A stretch of DNA of 64,000 bases from Albimonas pacifica. Lineage in GTDB: Bacteria; Pseudomonadota; Alphaproteobacteria; Rhodobacterales; Rhodobacteraceae. The first letter of the stretch is position 1. Each line of letters starts with the position of its first letter. The notes below the pieces were generated by a model. The model did no database searches. It was not told the DNA's origin and saw only the letters and a program-made list of their open reading frames with translations. The position numbers were made by a program, and so were the translations under genes. Location of the stretch: assembly GCF_900113695.1 (NCBI RefSeq), contig NZ_FOQH01000014.1, forward strand, positions 39,015-103,014. The letters run 5' to 3'. Shown here in pieces: positions 53,496 through 62,555 of this stretch.

Positions 53496-55931
53496 TCAGC
53501 CGCGCAGTTCGCCGCCGGTGGCCTTGGTCACGGCGGCCACGACCTTCTTCGCCACCGCCTCGATCTCCTCGTCGGTCAGCGTGCGGTCGCGCGGCTGCAG
53601 GCGGATCGAGAGCGCGAGGCTCTTCTTGCCCTCGCCCAGCGACTGCGCGGCCCGGGGCCCGTCGAAGACGTCGAAAATCGCGGCGCTTTCCACCAGCTTC
53701 TTGTCGGCGCCGCGGGCGGCGCGCAGCAGCGTCTCGGCCTCGGTCCGGGCGTCCACCACGAAGGCGAAGTCCCGCTCGACCGCCTGGAAGTCGGAGGCGG
53801 CCAGCGCCGGGCGGGCGATGGCGCGCGACTTCGGGGCGGGGACGTTGTCGAGGTAGATGGTGAAGGCGACCGCGGGGCCCTTCACGTCCATCGCCTCGAG
53901 CGCGCGGGGATGCAGCTCGCCGAACACCGCCAGCGGGTTCTTGGGGCCGAGGCCCAGCACCGCCGAGCGGCCGGGGTGGAACCACTCCGGCGCCTGGCGA
54001 AGGGGCATCAGCCGCTCGACATTGACGTTGAGGGCGGAGAGCGCGGCCTCGGCCGCCGCCTTGGCATCCCAGAGGTCGGGGGCGCGGCGGGCGCCGGACC
54101 ACTCGCGTGGCGCGGTGGCGCCGACGATCACGCCCGAGGCGGTGATGCGCTGGTCCTCCGGCTCGCCGCCCGACCAGCCGGGGCCGATCTCGAAGAGGGC
54201 GATCTCGGCCGCGCCGCGGGCCTGGTTGCGCGCGGCCGCGGCCAGCAGGCCGGGCAGGGGGTCGGGGCGCATGTGGCTCATTTCCGAGGAAATGGGGTTC
54301 TCCAGGCGCACCGAGTCGTCGCCGCCGCCGAAGGCCGCGGCCTGGGTCTGGGCGATGAAGGAGTAGGTCACGCACTCGTTCATGCCCTGGGCGGCGAGCG
54401 TGCGGCGCACCTGCGCCTCGCGCTTCTGGCCCAGCGTCAGGGTCGGGCGGGTGACGCCGGAGGAGATCCGCGGCAGGGGCTTCGCTTCGAGCTTGGTCAG
54501 GGAGGCGACGCGGGCGACCTCCTCGACCAGGTCCGCCTCGCCCATCACGTCCGGCCGCCAGGACGGCACGCCGACCATGATCTTCCCGTCCTCGTCCCGG
54601 GGGGTGAAGCCGAGCGCCTCGAGGATCCGGCGCTGCTCCGCCTCCGGGATGTCCATGCCGACGAGGGAGGCGCAGCGGGCCGGGTCCAGCCGGTAGCTGC
54701 GCGCGGTGTCGGGGGTCTTGCCCGCCACCAGCACCTCGGAGGGCTCGCCGCCGCAGAGCTCCAGGATCAGCTTGGTGGCGAGCTCGATGCCGTCCACGCA
54801 GCTCTCCGGGTCCACGCCGCGGTCGAAGCGGTAGCGGGCGTCGGAGTTGATCTTCAGCTTGCGGCCCGAGAGGGCGGTGCGCACTGGGTCGAACCAGGCG
54901 GCCTCGACGAAGACGTCCGTGGTCTCCTCGGTGCAGCCCGAGTGCTCGCCGCCCATGATGCCGCCGAGCGATTCCACGCCATTGTCGTCGGCGATCACGG
55001 TGACGCCCTCGGGCAGGACATAGGTCTTGCCGTCGAGCGCCAGCAGCGCCTCGCCCTCGCGCGAGAAGCGCACCACCAGGTCGCCCGTCACTTTCGCGGC
55101 GTCGAAGACGTGCAGCGGGCGGCCGCGGTCGAAGGTGATCAGGTTGGTGATATCCACCAGCTTCGAGATCGGGCGCAGGCCGATGGCGCGCAGCTTCTTC
55201 TGCAGCCAGGCCGGCGAGGGCCCGTTCTGCACGCCGCGGATCAGGCGGCCGGCGAAGACCGGGCAGGCGCCCGCGGCCACGTCGTCGGCGATCTTCACCG
55301 CGATCGGCGAGGGGAACTTGCCTTCCACCGCCTCGATCGCCGGCGTCTTCACCCGACCGATGCCGCGCGCCGCGAGATCCCGCGCCACGCCCGCCACGCC
55401 CAGCGCGTCGGGCCGGTTGGGGGTGATGGCGATGTCGAAGACCGGATCGTTCAGCCCCGCATAGTCGATATAGCGCGCGCCCAGCGGCGCGCTCTCGGGC
55501 AGGTCGATGATGCCGTCATGGTCGTCGGAGACCATCAGCTCGCGCTCCGAGCACAGCATGCCGTTCGACTCGACGCCGCGGATCACGCCGGGCTTGAGGT
55601 CGACGCCGGTGCCGGGGATGTGCGTGCCGGGGCGGGCGAAGACGCCGATCAGCCCGGTGCGCGCGTTGGGCGCGCCGCAGACGACCTGCACCTCCTCGGA
55701 GGGGGAGGCGGGGCCGTTGGGCCAGGTCTCGACCCGGCACAGGCGCAGGCGGTCGGCGTCGGGATGGGGCCCGGCCTCGATCACGCGGCAGATGGTGAAG
55801 GCGCCGAGCGACGCCGAGGGATCCTCCAGCGACTCGAGCTCCAGCCCGAGGTCGGTGAGGGTCTCGGCGATCTCCTCGGCGGTGGCCTCGGTGTCGAGGT
55901 GCTCCTTGAGCCAGGAGAGGGTGAACTTCAT
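53496..55931 (-). CDS. pheT: Phenylalanine-tRNA ligase beta subunit
   Basis: An 811-residue tRNA synthetase subunit. It starts MKFTLSWLKEHLDT and has the tRNA-binding OB domain (residues ~40-150, with VCGAPNARTGLIGVFA), the B3/4 editing region, the B5 domain and a C-terminal ferredoxin-fold anticodon-binding domain (QAVERDFAFVVD, LQPRDRTLTDEEIE). The ATG has GGAGCG upstream. pheS is not adjacent in this window; upstream are structured repeats and lysA. Confidence 0.96.
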   Translation of the reverse strand: MKFTLSWLKEHLDTEATAEEIAETLTDLGLELESLEDPSASLGAFTICRVIEAGPHPDADRLRLCRVETWPNGPASPSEEVQVVCGAPNARTGLIGVFARPGTHIPGTGVDLKPGVIRGVESNGMLCSERELMVSDDHDGIIDLPESAPLGARYIDYAGLNDPVFDIAITPNRPDALGVAGVARDLAARGIGRVKTPAIEAVEGKFPSPIAVKIADDVAAGACPVFAGRLIRGVQNGPSPAWLQKKLRAIGLRPISKLVDITNLITFDRGRPLHVFDAAKVTGDLVVRFSREGEALLALDGKTYVLPEGVTVIADDNGVESLGGIMGGEHSGCTEETTDVFVEAAWFDPVRTALSGRKLKINSDARYRFDRGVDPESCVDGIELATKLILELCGGEPSEVLVAGKTPDTARSYRLDPARCASLVGMDIPEAEQRRILEALGFTPRDEDGKIMVGVPSWRPDVMGEADLVEEVARVASLTKLEAKPLPRISSGVTRPTLTLGQKREAQVRRTLAAQGMNECVTYSFIAQTQAAAFGGGDDSVRLENPISSEMSHMRPDPLPGLLAAAARNQARGAAEIALFEIGPGWSGGEPEDQRITASGVIVGATAPREWSGARRAPDLWDAKAAAEAALSALNVNVERLMPLRQAPEWFHPGRSAVLGLGPKNPLAVFGELHPRALEAMDVKGPAVAFTIYLDNVPAPKSRAIARPALAASDFQAVERDFAFVVDARTEAETLLRAARGADKKLVESAAIFDVFDGPRAAQSLGEGKKSLALSIRLQPRDRTLTDEEIEAVAKKVVAAVTKATGGELRG

Positions 55932-56036
55932 CGCGTCGCTCCGCTGCGCCAGTTGCCCTGCGCGTTCTACCTTTCCCGCGCCCGGTGTCCACACCCGCGC
56001 TTGCCGCAAGGCGCGCCCGAGGGCCGCCCCCGCAAA

Positions 56037-56198
56037 GCGCCTGTTCTCCGGAGCCGTCCATCGCGGGCGCCGATCAGAGCGACTCGGCCCCTCCGGTCAA
56101 GGATCGCGAAGCGACCGCGCTTGCGCGGCTTGTCCTTGACCGGAGGGGGCGAGTCGCTCAGGCAGCCCCGGCGATGGACGGCTCCGGAGAACAGGCGC
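56037..56198. repeat. 162-bp nested inverted-repeat element, copy 2
   Basis: Outer 28-bp arms are perfect (56037-56064 / 56171-56198). Inner 27-nt arms (56077-56103 / 56133-56159) have one mismatch. The 29-nt apex differs from copy 1 (17778-17939) at one base. In the inner stem three neighbouring G-C pairs of copy 1 are replaced by C-G, T-A, C-G here. It sits in the pheT/lysA divergent gap, 184 bp before lysA. Confidence 0.92.
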
Positions 56199-56281
56199 GG
56201 GGCTTGTTCTTGGGTGGGTTCCGGAGCCCGCCGGAGGCTCCCCACTCGGAAATCCCTCTCACCCTCCCCCCACGCGCCGAC

Positions 56282-56319
56282 GCAGCCAAGCCCGCCCGCA
56301 GGGCGCCTGCAGACCGCTT
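56282..56319. repeat. Second repeat family, single arm
   Basis: This 38-nt stretch matches 19088-19125 at 36 positions (GCAGCCAAGCCCGCCCGCAG and onward), but the opposite arm is absent here. It lies 63 bp before the lysA ATG, possibly in its leader. Confidence 0.8.
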
Positions 56320-56382
56320 CCCCCTTGTCCCACGGGCGTTTCCCCCTTACCCCGCCTCGCAACGCTTCCCCGGGGGACTTCG

Positions 56383-57651
56383 ATGGATCACTTCCTCTAC
56401 CGCAACGGCGAGCTCCATGCCGAAGAGGTCCGCGTCGCCGACATCGTCGCGGCGGTGGGCACGCCCCTCTATATCTATTCGACCGCCACGCTGACCCGGC
56501 ACTACCGGGTCTTCGACGAGGCGCTCTCGGGCATGCCCCACCTGATCGCCTACGCGGTGAAGGCGAACGGCAACCTCGCGGTCCTGAAAACCCTGGGAGA
56601 TCTCGGCGCCGGCATGGACGTGGTCTCGGAGGGCGAGTTCCGCCGGGCGCTCGCGGCCGGCGTGCCGGGCGGGCGGGTGGTGTTCTCGGGCGTCGGCAAG
56701 ACGGCGGACGAGATCGCCTTCGCGCTCGCCCACAACGTCCGCCAGCTCAATGTCGAGAGCTTCGAGGAGCTGGAGCTCGTCTCCCGCGTCGCCGTGGCGA
56801 ACAACGCCGTCGCCCCGGTGGCGCTGCGCGTGAACCCCGACGTGGACGCGAAGACCCACGCCAAGATCGCCACCGGCAAGTCGGAGAACAAGTTCGGCAT
56901 CCCGATCTCGCGCGCGCGGGAGGCCTATGCCCGCGCGAAGTCCCTGCCGGGGATCGAGGCGATGGGCGTCGACGTGCATATCGGCAGCCAGCTCACCGAC
57001 CTCGCGCCCTTCGAGAGCGCCTTCCGGAAGGTCGCCGAGCTGACCCGCCTGCTGCGCGAGGACGGCCACGACATCCGCCGCATCGACCTGGGCGGGGGGC
57101 TGGGCATCCCCTACCGCCAGGCCAACGAGGCGCCGCCGCTGCCCTTCGACTACGGCGCGCTGGTCAAGCGCACCGTCGGGGATCTCGGCTGCGAGATCGA
57201 GATCGAGCCCGGCCGCCTGATCGCCGGCAACGCCGGGATCCTGGTCTCGGAGGTCATCTACCGCAAGCAGGGCGAGGGGCGGGAGTTCCTGGTGCTGGAC
57301 GCCGCCATGAACGACCTGATCCGGCCGGCGATGTACGACGCCTGGCACGACATCGTGCCCCTGAAAGAGCCCGCCCCCGGCGTCGAGAAGGCCGAGGTCG
57401 ACGTCGTCGGCCCGATCTGCGAGACCGGCGACACCTTCGCCCGGGCGCGGCCGCTGCCGCCGCTGGGGCCGGGCGATTTGGTCGCGTTCCGCAGCGCAGG
57501 CGCGTATGGCGCGGTCATGTCTTCTGAATACAATGGGCGCAGACTGGTCCCGGAGGTCCTGGTGAACGGCGATCAATTCGCCGTGGTCCGCGCGCGTCCC
57601 AGCTTTGAAGAGATGCTCGCGCGCGATACCATCCCCGCCTGGACCGCCTGA
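56383..57651 (+). CDS. lysA: Diaminopimelate decarboxylase
   Basis: A 422-residue PLP enzyme making lysine from meso-diaminopimelate. The PLP lysine is in YAVKANGNLAVL. HIGSQ and the glycine-rich phosphate loop DLGGGLGIPY follow, and the active-site Cys is in GPICETGDTF. Its leader carries copies of both structured repeats. Co-directional with the TIGR02302 gene 86 bp downstream, a pairing common in related genomes. Confidence 0.95.
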   Translation: MDHFLYRNGELHAEEVRVADIVAAVGTPLYIYSTATLTRHYRVFDEALSGMPHLIAYAVKANGNLAVLKTLGDLGAGMDVVSEGEFRRALAAGVPGGRVVFSGVGKTADEIAFALAHNVRQLNVESFEELELVSRVAVANNAVAPVALRVNPDVDAKTHAKIATGKSENKFGIPISRAREAYARAKSLPGIEAMGVDVHIGSQLTDLAPFESAFRKVAELTRLLREDGHDIRRIDLGGGLGIPYRQANEAPPLPFDYGALVKRTVGDLGCEIEIEPGRLIAGNAGILVSEVIYRKQGEGREFLVLDAAMNDLIRPAMYDAWHDIVPLKEPAPGVEKAEVDVVGPICETGDTFARARPLPPLGPGDLVAFRSAGAYGAVMSSEYNGRRLVPEVLVNGDQFAVVRARPSFEEMLARDTIPAWTA

Positions 57652-57737
57652 CGTCCGGCGCGGCCGCGTCCGGGCGACTCGCCTCGCCGCGCCCTATGCC
57701 GGGTCGCGCGGGGCCCCCTGGCGCGGAGGGCCGCTGA

Positions 57738-60413
57738 ATGACCCGTCCCACCGAGGACCCCCGGACCGACCCGCAGGGCGGCGCCGACGGCGTCGATCCC
57801 CGGACGGACCCGCGCGGCGTCGACGCCGTGACCGCGCGCATCGCCCGCCAGACCCGCCGCGCCCTGCGCGCGCTTTGGCTGGAGCGGATCGTCCAATGCG
57901 CCTGGCCCGCCTACGCCGTGGTCGCGGGCTTCCTCGGCCTCGCGCTCGCCGGCGCGTTCGAGGCGATGCCGCGCTGGGCGCATGTCGGGTCCCTGGTCGC
58001 CTTCGCGCTGGGCCTGGTCGCGACGCTCGTGTGGGGCTGGCGCGCCTTCCGCCGCCCGACCCCGGCCGAGGCGCGCGCCTCGCTCGAGATCGACCATGCC
58101 GACCGGCCGCTGGCCGCGCTCGCCGACCGGCAGGCGACCGGCCAGTCCGACCAGGGCGCCCGCGCCGTCTGGGCCGCCCACCAGCGCCGCATGGCCGAGC
58201 AGGCGGGCCTGCTGAAGGCCCGCGCCGCCGAGCTGCGCCTGTCGTCGCGCGATCCGCTGGCCTTCCGCCTCACGGCGCTGGGTCTGCTGCTGTTCGGCCT
58301 GCTGGCCGCGGCGGGCGGCGGCGGCGACCGGGTGGTCGCGGCCTTCGACCCCGGCGCCGGCCCCGCCGGCGCGGCCGAGATCCGCCCCTCGGTCGAGGCC
58401 TGGGCCACGCCCCCCTCCTACACCGGCGCGCAGATGGTCTACCTGACCGAGCGCGTCGGCCAGACCGTGGCGCTGCCGCAGGGCTCGCGCATCTCGCTGC
58501 GCGTCTACAACGCCGCCGAGACCCCGGCGATGACCCAGGACATCTCCGGCGAGGCGGTGGCGCTCGCCCCCTTCGGCGAGCAGACCTGGGACCTGCAGAT
58601 GGAGGCCGCGCGGACCGGCTCGCTGAGCGTCGATCCCGGCCAGGGCTCGGCCGTCTCCTGGTCCTTCGAGATCGGCGAGGACGCGCCCCCCGCCATCGCC
58701 TTCGACGACGAGGCCGGCCCCGCCGTGGGCGCGGCCGAGACCGGCGCCCTGCGCGTCGCCTTCGAGGCCTCGGACGACCACGGCGTGACCACCGCCTGGG
58801 CGGTCGTCGCGCTTGACCGCGCGGCGCTGCTCGCCCGGACCGGGACGCAGGACGAGGCGATGGCGCCGCCGCCCCCGGGGCTCGAGGAGGCGATCGAGAT
58901 CGAGCTGCCGCTGCCCCTGACCGGCGCCGCCGAGCAGGTGCGCGAGGCGCTGATCGAGGACCTGACCGAGCATGGCTGGGCCGGCCTGCCGGTGACCGTG
59001 ACGCTGCACGCCGAGGATGCGCTGGGCCAGACCGCGACCGCCGGCCCCCGCGCGGCGATCCTGCCCGCACGTCCCTTCTACGACCCGATGGCCCGCGCGC
59101 TGGTCGAGGAGCGCCGCGCCATGGCCTGGTCGATGTCCAACCTCCCCCCCGCCTCGCAGCGGCTGAAGGCGGCCACCGCCTATCCCGACGACTGGTTCGA
59201 CAGCCTCGCCGGCCCCTACCTGATGATCCGCTCCGCCATCCGCCGGCTGGACTACGCGCTCGCCGACGGGCGCGAGTCGGAGGAGGTGGCCTCGGTCATG
59301 GACATGCTCTGGCAGGCCGCGCTGATGCTGGAGGAGGGGGACCTGAATTCCGCCGCCGAACGCCTGCGCCGCGCCAAGGAGCGGCTGTCGGAGGCGATCG
59401 AGCGCGGCGCCTCGCCCGAGGAGATCTCCCGCCTGATGGAGGAGATGCGCCAGGCGATGGCGGAGCTGCTCAACGAGATGGCCCGCCAGGCGATGGAGAA
59501 CATGGACCAGCTCGAGCAGCAGGGCGAGCAGCGCGGCGGCCAGGAGCTGTCGGGCCAGGACCTGCAGGAGATGCTCGACGAGATCGAGCGCATGGCCCAG
59601 GAGGACCCCGAGGCCGCCCAGCAGATGCTCGAGCGGCTGGCCCAGATGCTGCAGAACCTGCAGATGCGCGCCCAGCAGGGGGGCGAGGGCCAGCAGGGCG
59701 AGGGTCAGCAGAGCCTCGACCAGCTCAACGACATGCTGCGCGAGCAGCAGGACCTCGCGGACCGCAGCTTCGGCGAGATGCAGCGCCGCCAGGGCCAGGG
59801 CCAGCCCGGCCAGCCCGGCGAGGGCGAGGGCCAGCGCGGCGGCCAGGGCGGCCAGGAGTTCGGCCAGAACGGCCAGGGCGAGCAGGGCGTGCCCGGGATG
59901 GGCGGCGACCAGCAGGGCAACGGCATGGCCGGCGCGGCCCAGGAGCAGGAGGCGCTGCGCCAGCTGCTGGAGGAGCTGCGCCGCAACATGCCCCAGGGCC
60001 TGAGCCCCGAGGCGGAGGAGGCGCTGCGCGGCGCCGACGAATCGATGGACGGCGCCCGCGAGGCGCTGGAGGGCGACGACCCCGGCCAGGCGTTGGACGA
60101 CCAGGTCCAGGCGATGGAGAACCTGCGCGAGGGCGCCCGCCAGCTCGGCGAGGCGATGTCCCAGCAGGCGCGCAACGGCCAGGGCGACCGGGCCGGGCAG
60201 GGCGACCCCAACGCCCAGGACGAGGGCCGCGACCCGCTGGGCCGGCCCACCGCCAACCGCGGCGCGCTGGAGGGCTCCGACACCGAGGTGCCGGGGCAGG
60301 AGGCGCTGAAGCGCGCCCGCGAACTCCTCGACGAGATCCGCCGCCGCGCCGGCGACCGCACCCGCCCGGAGGTGGAGCTCGAATACCTCCGCCGCCTGCT
60401 GGAGCGGTTCTGA
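57738..60413 (+). CDS. TIGR02302 (DUF4175) membrane protein
   Basis: An 891-residue protein. Two or three membrane segments lie in the first ~190 residues (AYAVVAGFLGLALAGAF, VAFALGLVATLVWGW, LTALGLLLFGLLAAAGGG). A large periplasmic-type region follows, then a helical Glu/Gln-rich and Gly/Gln-rich low-complexity zone (about residues 590-820). It ends in PEVELEYLRRLLERF, the family's conserved end. Function is unknown. It follows lysA, as in other Rhodobacterales. Confidence 0.9.
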   Translation: MTRPTEDPRTDPQGGADGVDPRTDPRGVDAVTARIARQTRRALRALWLERIVQCAWPAYAVVAGFLGLALAGAFEAMPRWAHVGSLVAFALGLVATLVWGWRAFRRPTPAEARASLEIDHADRPLAALADRQATGQSDQGARAVWAAHQRRMAEQAGLLKARAAELRLSSRDPLAFRLTALGLLLFGLLAAAGGGGDRVVAAFDPGAGPAGAAEIRPSVEAWATPPSYTGAQMVYLTERVGQTVALPQGSRISLRVYNAAETPAMTQDISGEAVALAPFGEQTWDLQMEAARTGSLSVDPGQGSAVSWSFEIGEDAPPAIAFDDEAGPAVGAAETGALRVAFEASDDHGVTTAWAVVALDRAALLARTGTQDEAMAPPPPGLEEAIEIELPLPLTGAAEQVREALIEDLTEHGWAGLPVTVTLHAEDALGQTATAGPRAAILPARPFYDPMARALVEERRAMAWSMSNLPPASQRLKAATAYPDDWFDSLAGPYLMIRSAIRRLDYALADGRESEEVASVMDMLWQAALMLEEGDLNSAAERLRRAKERLSEAIERGASPEEISRLMEEMRQAMAELLNEMARQAMENMDQLEQQGEQRGGQELSGQDLQEMLDEIERMAQEDPEAAQQMLERLAQMLQNLQMRAQQGGEGQQGEGQQSLDQLNDMLREQQDLADRSFGEMQRRQGQGQPGQPGEGEGQRGGQGGQEFGQNGQGEQGVPGMGGDQQGNGMAGAAQEQEALRQLLEELRRNMPQGLSPEAEEALRGADESMDGAREALEGDDPGQALDDQVQAMENLREGARQLGEAMSQQARNGQGDRAGQGDPNAQDEGRDPLGRPTANRGALEGSDTEVPGQEALKRARELLDEIRRRAGDRTRPEVELEYLRRLLERF

Positions 60414-60965
60414 CCGCCGCCCGCCGGACGGATCCCCCCGCCGGCGCGGGGGCCGGTTTCGGTCGGCGGCGGGCGGACCCGTCCCTGTCGCGCCGCCGCA
60501 GGCGGGCCGCCGGAGGCCCCGGGTCGCGCCCGGGGCGCCCTCGGCCGGGCCGCCGCGACGCAGGACCGAGCGGCGCGCCTGCCCACACGGGCGCCCTGCC
60601 TCCCCTCCGATCCGCTCATCCCCTCCGCCGACGCCATGCGCCCGCTGTTCGGCCCCTCGGCTCGCGCCGGTCCTGAGCGGTTCGGGGGCCTCCGACGCCC
60701 GGCCGGTTCCGCCTGCCAGGAGAACGCGAGCGCGCGGTCTCGTCCGCCGCCGGGCCCCGGCGCTGTCCCCGGTCGACGTCCCCGGTCGACGCGAGAGCGC
60801 GGGCCGACCCGGTCGCCTCCGGCGCCAGGCCGGCGGTCGTCGCGACCTGCGCGCCGGGCGCCGCCCGCCCCCTGCGCCGAGGCTGCGCCGCCGCGGCGAG
60901 CCGAAGGCCCGCCCCGGGCGCGACGGAACCCGCCGCGGCCTCCGACGGCGCCGCCGAGGCCGCGG
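60414..60965. other. Intergenic region without a recognisable gene
   Basis: About 550 bp between convergent genes, extremely GC-rich. Frames on both strands are arginine/proline-biased shadows. The only pattern is a short duplication of CCCCGGTCGACG near 60774-60800. Confidence 0.5.
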
Positions 60966-61691
60966 TCAGTCCTTCTCGAAGAAGATCTCTTCCTGCACGG
61001 CGCCGGTCTCGCGCCAGCCGGCGGCGGCGAGCCGGGCGCGCACCTCGGGCGCGTTGCGCGCGCGGGTCTCGATCATCATCCCGCCGCGGTTCTCCGCCAG
61101 CACCCGGACCATGCCGGCCAGCGCCGCCGCCTCGTGCCCCTCGACGTCGATCTTGATCGCCAGCGTCTCGCCCGTCGCCGTGGACAGGTCGTCGAGCCGC
61201 GCGGTGCGGATCGTCTCGGCGGTGGAGAAGGCCCGCCGCGCCGCCTCCGCGTCCGAGGCCGACAGCGTCGAGAGCCCCGAGGAGCGCGGGTCGATGGCGA
61301 TCTCCGCCTCCCCGGCCGCGTCCGAGAGCGCCAGGGCATGCACCTGCACGCGCGTCTCCAGTCCGTTCAGGCCGAGGTTGCGCGCGAGCTTCGCCCGCGT
61401 CCGGCTCACCGGCTCGAACGCCTCGATGGCGAGCTCCGGATGCGCCCGCCCCAGCGTCACGGAATAGAGCCCGAAGTTCGCCCCGATGTCGTAGAACCGC
61501 GAGGGCCGCCGCCGGGCCGTCATCTGCGCGAAGCGCGTCCGCTGCTCCGCCTCGAACGGCTGGCCGGCGAGCAGGCGCAGGTCGAGCCAGTCGGACGGAT
61601 CCAGTTCCCACCGCGCGCCCAGCCGCTCGACCACGCGGGGGCGGCGGTCCAGCCGCGCCATCCGCTTGCGAAGGCTCCACCACAGCCGCAT
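60966..61691 (-). CDS. FkbM-family methyltransferase
   Basis: A 241-residue SAM-dependent methyltransferase. The SAM-binding motif is FYDIGANFGLYS, with FEP (IEAFEPVSRTRA), and the family's DVEGHE (IKIDVEGHEAAAL). FkbM enzymes often methylate sugars or polyketides. It starts immediately after the stop of the glycan-type gene upstream, so the two are an operon and probably act on the same surface glycan. Confidence 0.88.
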   Translation of the reverse strand: MRLWWSLRKRMARLDRRPRVVERLGARWELDPSDWLDLRLLAGQPFEAEQRTRFAQMTARRRPSRFYDIGANFGLYSVTLGRAHPELAIEAFEPVSRTRAKLARNLGLNGLETRVQVHALALSDAAGEAEIAIDPRSSGLSTLSASDAEAARRAFSTAETIRTARLDDLSTATGETLAIKIDVEGHEAAALAGMVRVLAENRGGMMIETRARNAPEVRARLAAAGWRETGAVQEEIFFEKD

Positions 61692-62426
61692 TCAGCGCCC
61701 CCCTTTCGCCTGCCGCGCCAGCCACAGCCGCCGGCGGATCCCGTCCCGCCAGCGCCGCGCCCGCCCGTCCAGGTGCCCCACCGTCGCCGGATGCCCCAGC
61801 GCCCCATAGACATGCCCCCCGCCGGCGTAGAGGTCCACCACCCCCTCCAGCCCCTCGGCCTTGCGGGCGTCGGGGGGGATGAAGGGCAGCACATGCGCGC
61901 GCGCATGGGCCACGTCCACCAGGTGAGGATTGTTCGACCGTCCCGAGACGCGCGCGCAGGGGAACGGGACCTGCGGCTGGGGGGTCATGAAATGGTCGTA
62001 GCCCACCGCCCGGTTCCAGCGCTTGTTGAAGCGCAGGTGGGTGATCGCGTGCGTCGCCATCCCCTCGACCAGCGCCCCCAACGCGTGGGGGATCGCGGCG
62101 GGCCGGAACACGAAGTCATGCTCCAGCTGGCAGGCGTAGTCCCCCTCGGCCATCTCGATCGAGCGGCGGTAGCCGTCGGCGAGGCCGCGGGTCTCGACCA
62201 CCTCGATCTCGCGCCCGGGCAGGGGCGCGCGGGCGGCCTCGATCCAGGCGCAGAGGCTCTCGGGGTTCGGATTGGGGTCGCAGAACAGGCGGATGCGCAG
62301 GTCGTGGCTGGCCTCCGGGTCGAAGGCCGCGAGGAAGCTGGCTCCGGCGTGCCCCGCGAGGCACCGCGCCGGATCGGCCGAGGCCACGTTCGAGAACAGG
62401 TTGAGGTTGAAGACCGGCCGCGCCAT
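61692..62426 (-). CDS. Putative glycosyltransferase-like protein
   Basis: A 244-residue protein without a signal peptide. It contains RSIEMAEGDYACQLEHDFVF, which resembles the DxD-type core of a family 2 glycosyltransferase fold (a Glu/His/Asp triad here). I do not recognise a defined family. Zero base pairs separate it from the FkbM gene. A role in polysaccharide or lipid-glycan assembly is inferred from the neighbourhood only. Confidence 0.6.
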   Translation of the reverse strand: MARPVFNLNLFSNVASADPARCLAGHAGASFLAAFDPEASHDLRIRLFCDPNPNPESLCAWIEAARAPLPGREIEVVETRGLADGYRRSIEMAEGDYACQLEHDFVFRPAAIPHALGALVEGMATHAITHLRFNKRWNRAVGYDHFMTPQPQVPFPCARVSGRSNNPHLVDVAHARAHVLPFIPPDARKAEGLEGVVDLYAGGGHVYGALGHPATVGHLDGRARRWRDGIRRRLWLARQAKGGR

Positions 62427-62555
62427 CGTGCCCCCGAAATCCCGCCCCGCCCGGGCGGCCGATGGACCGTAGGAGCGCCGGCATGGCGGAGCAATGCCCA
62501 ACCCCCCTGTCGCGATGCCGAGCCCGGATGCCGGCCCCCCGATGCTGACGCCCCG

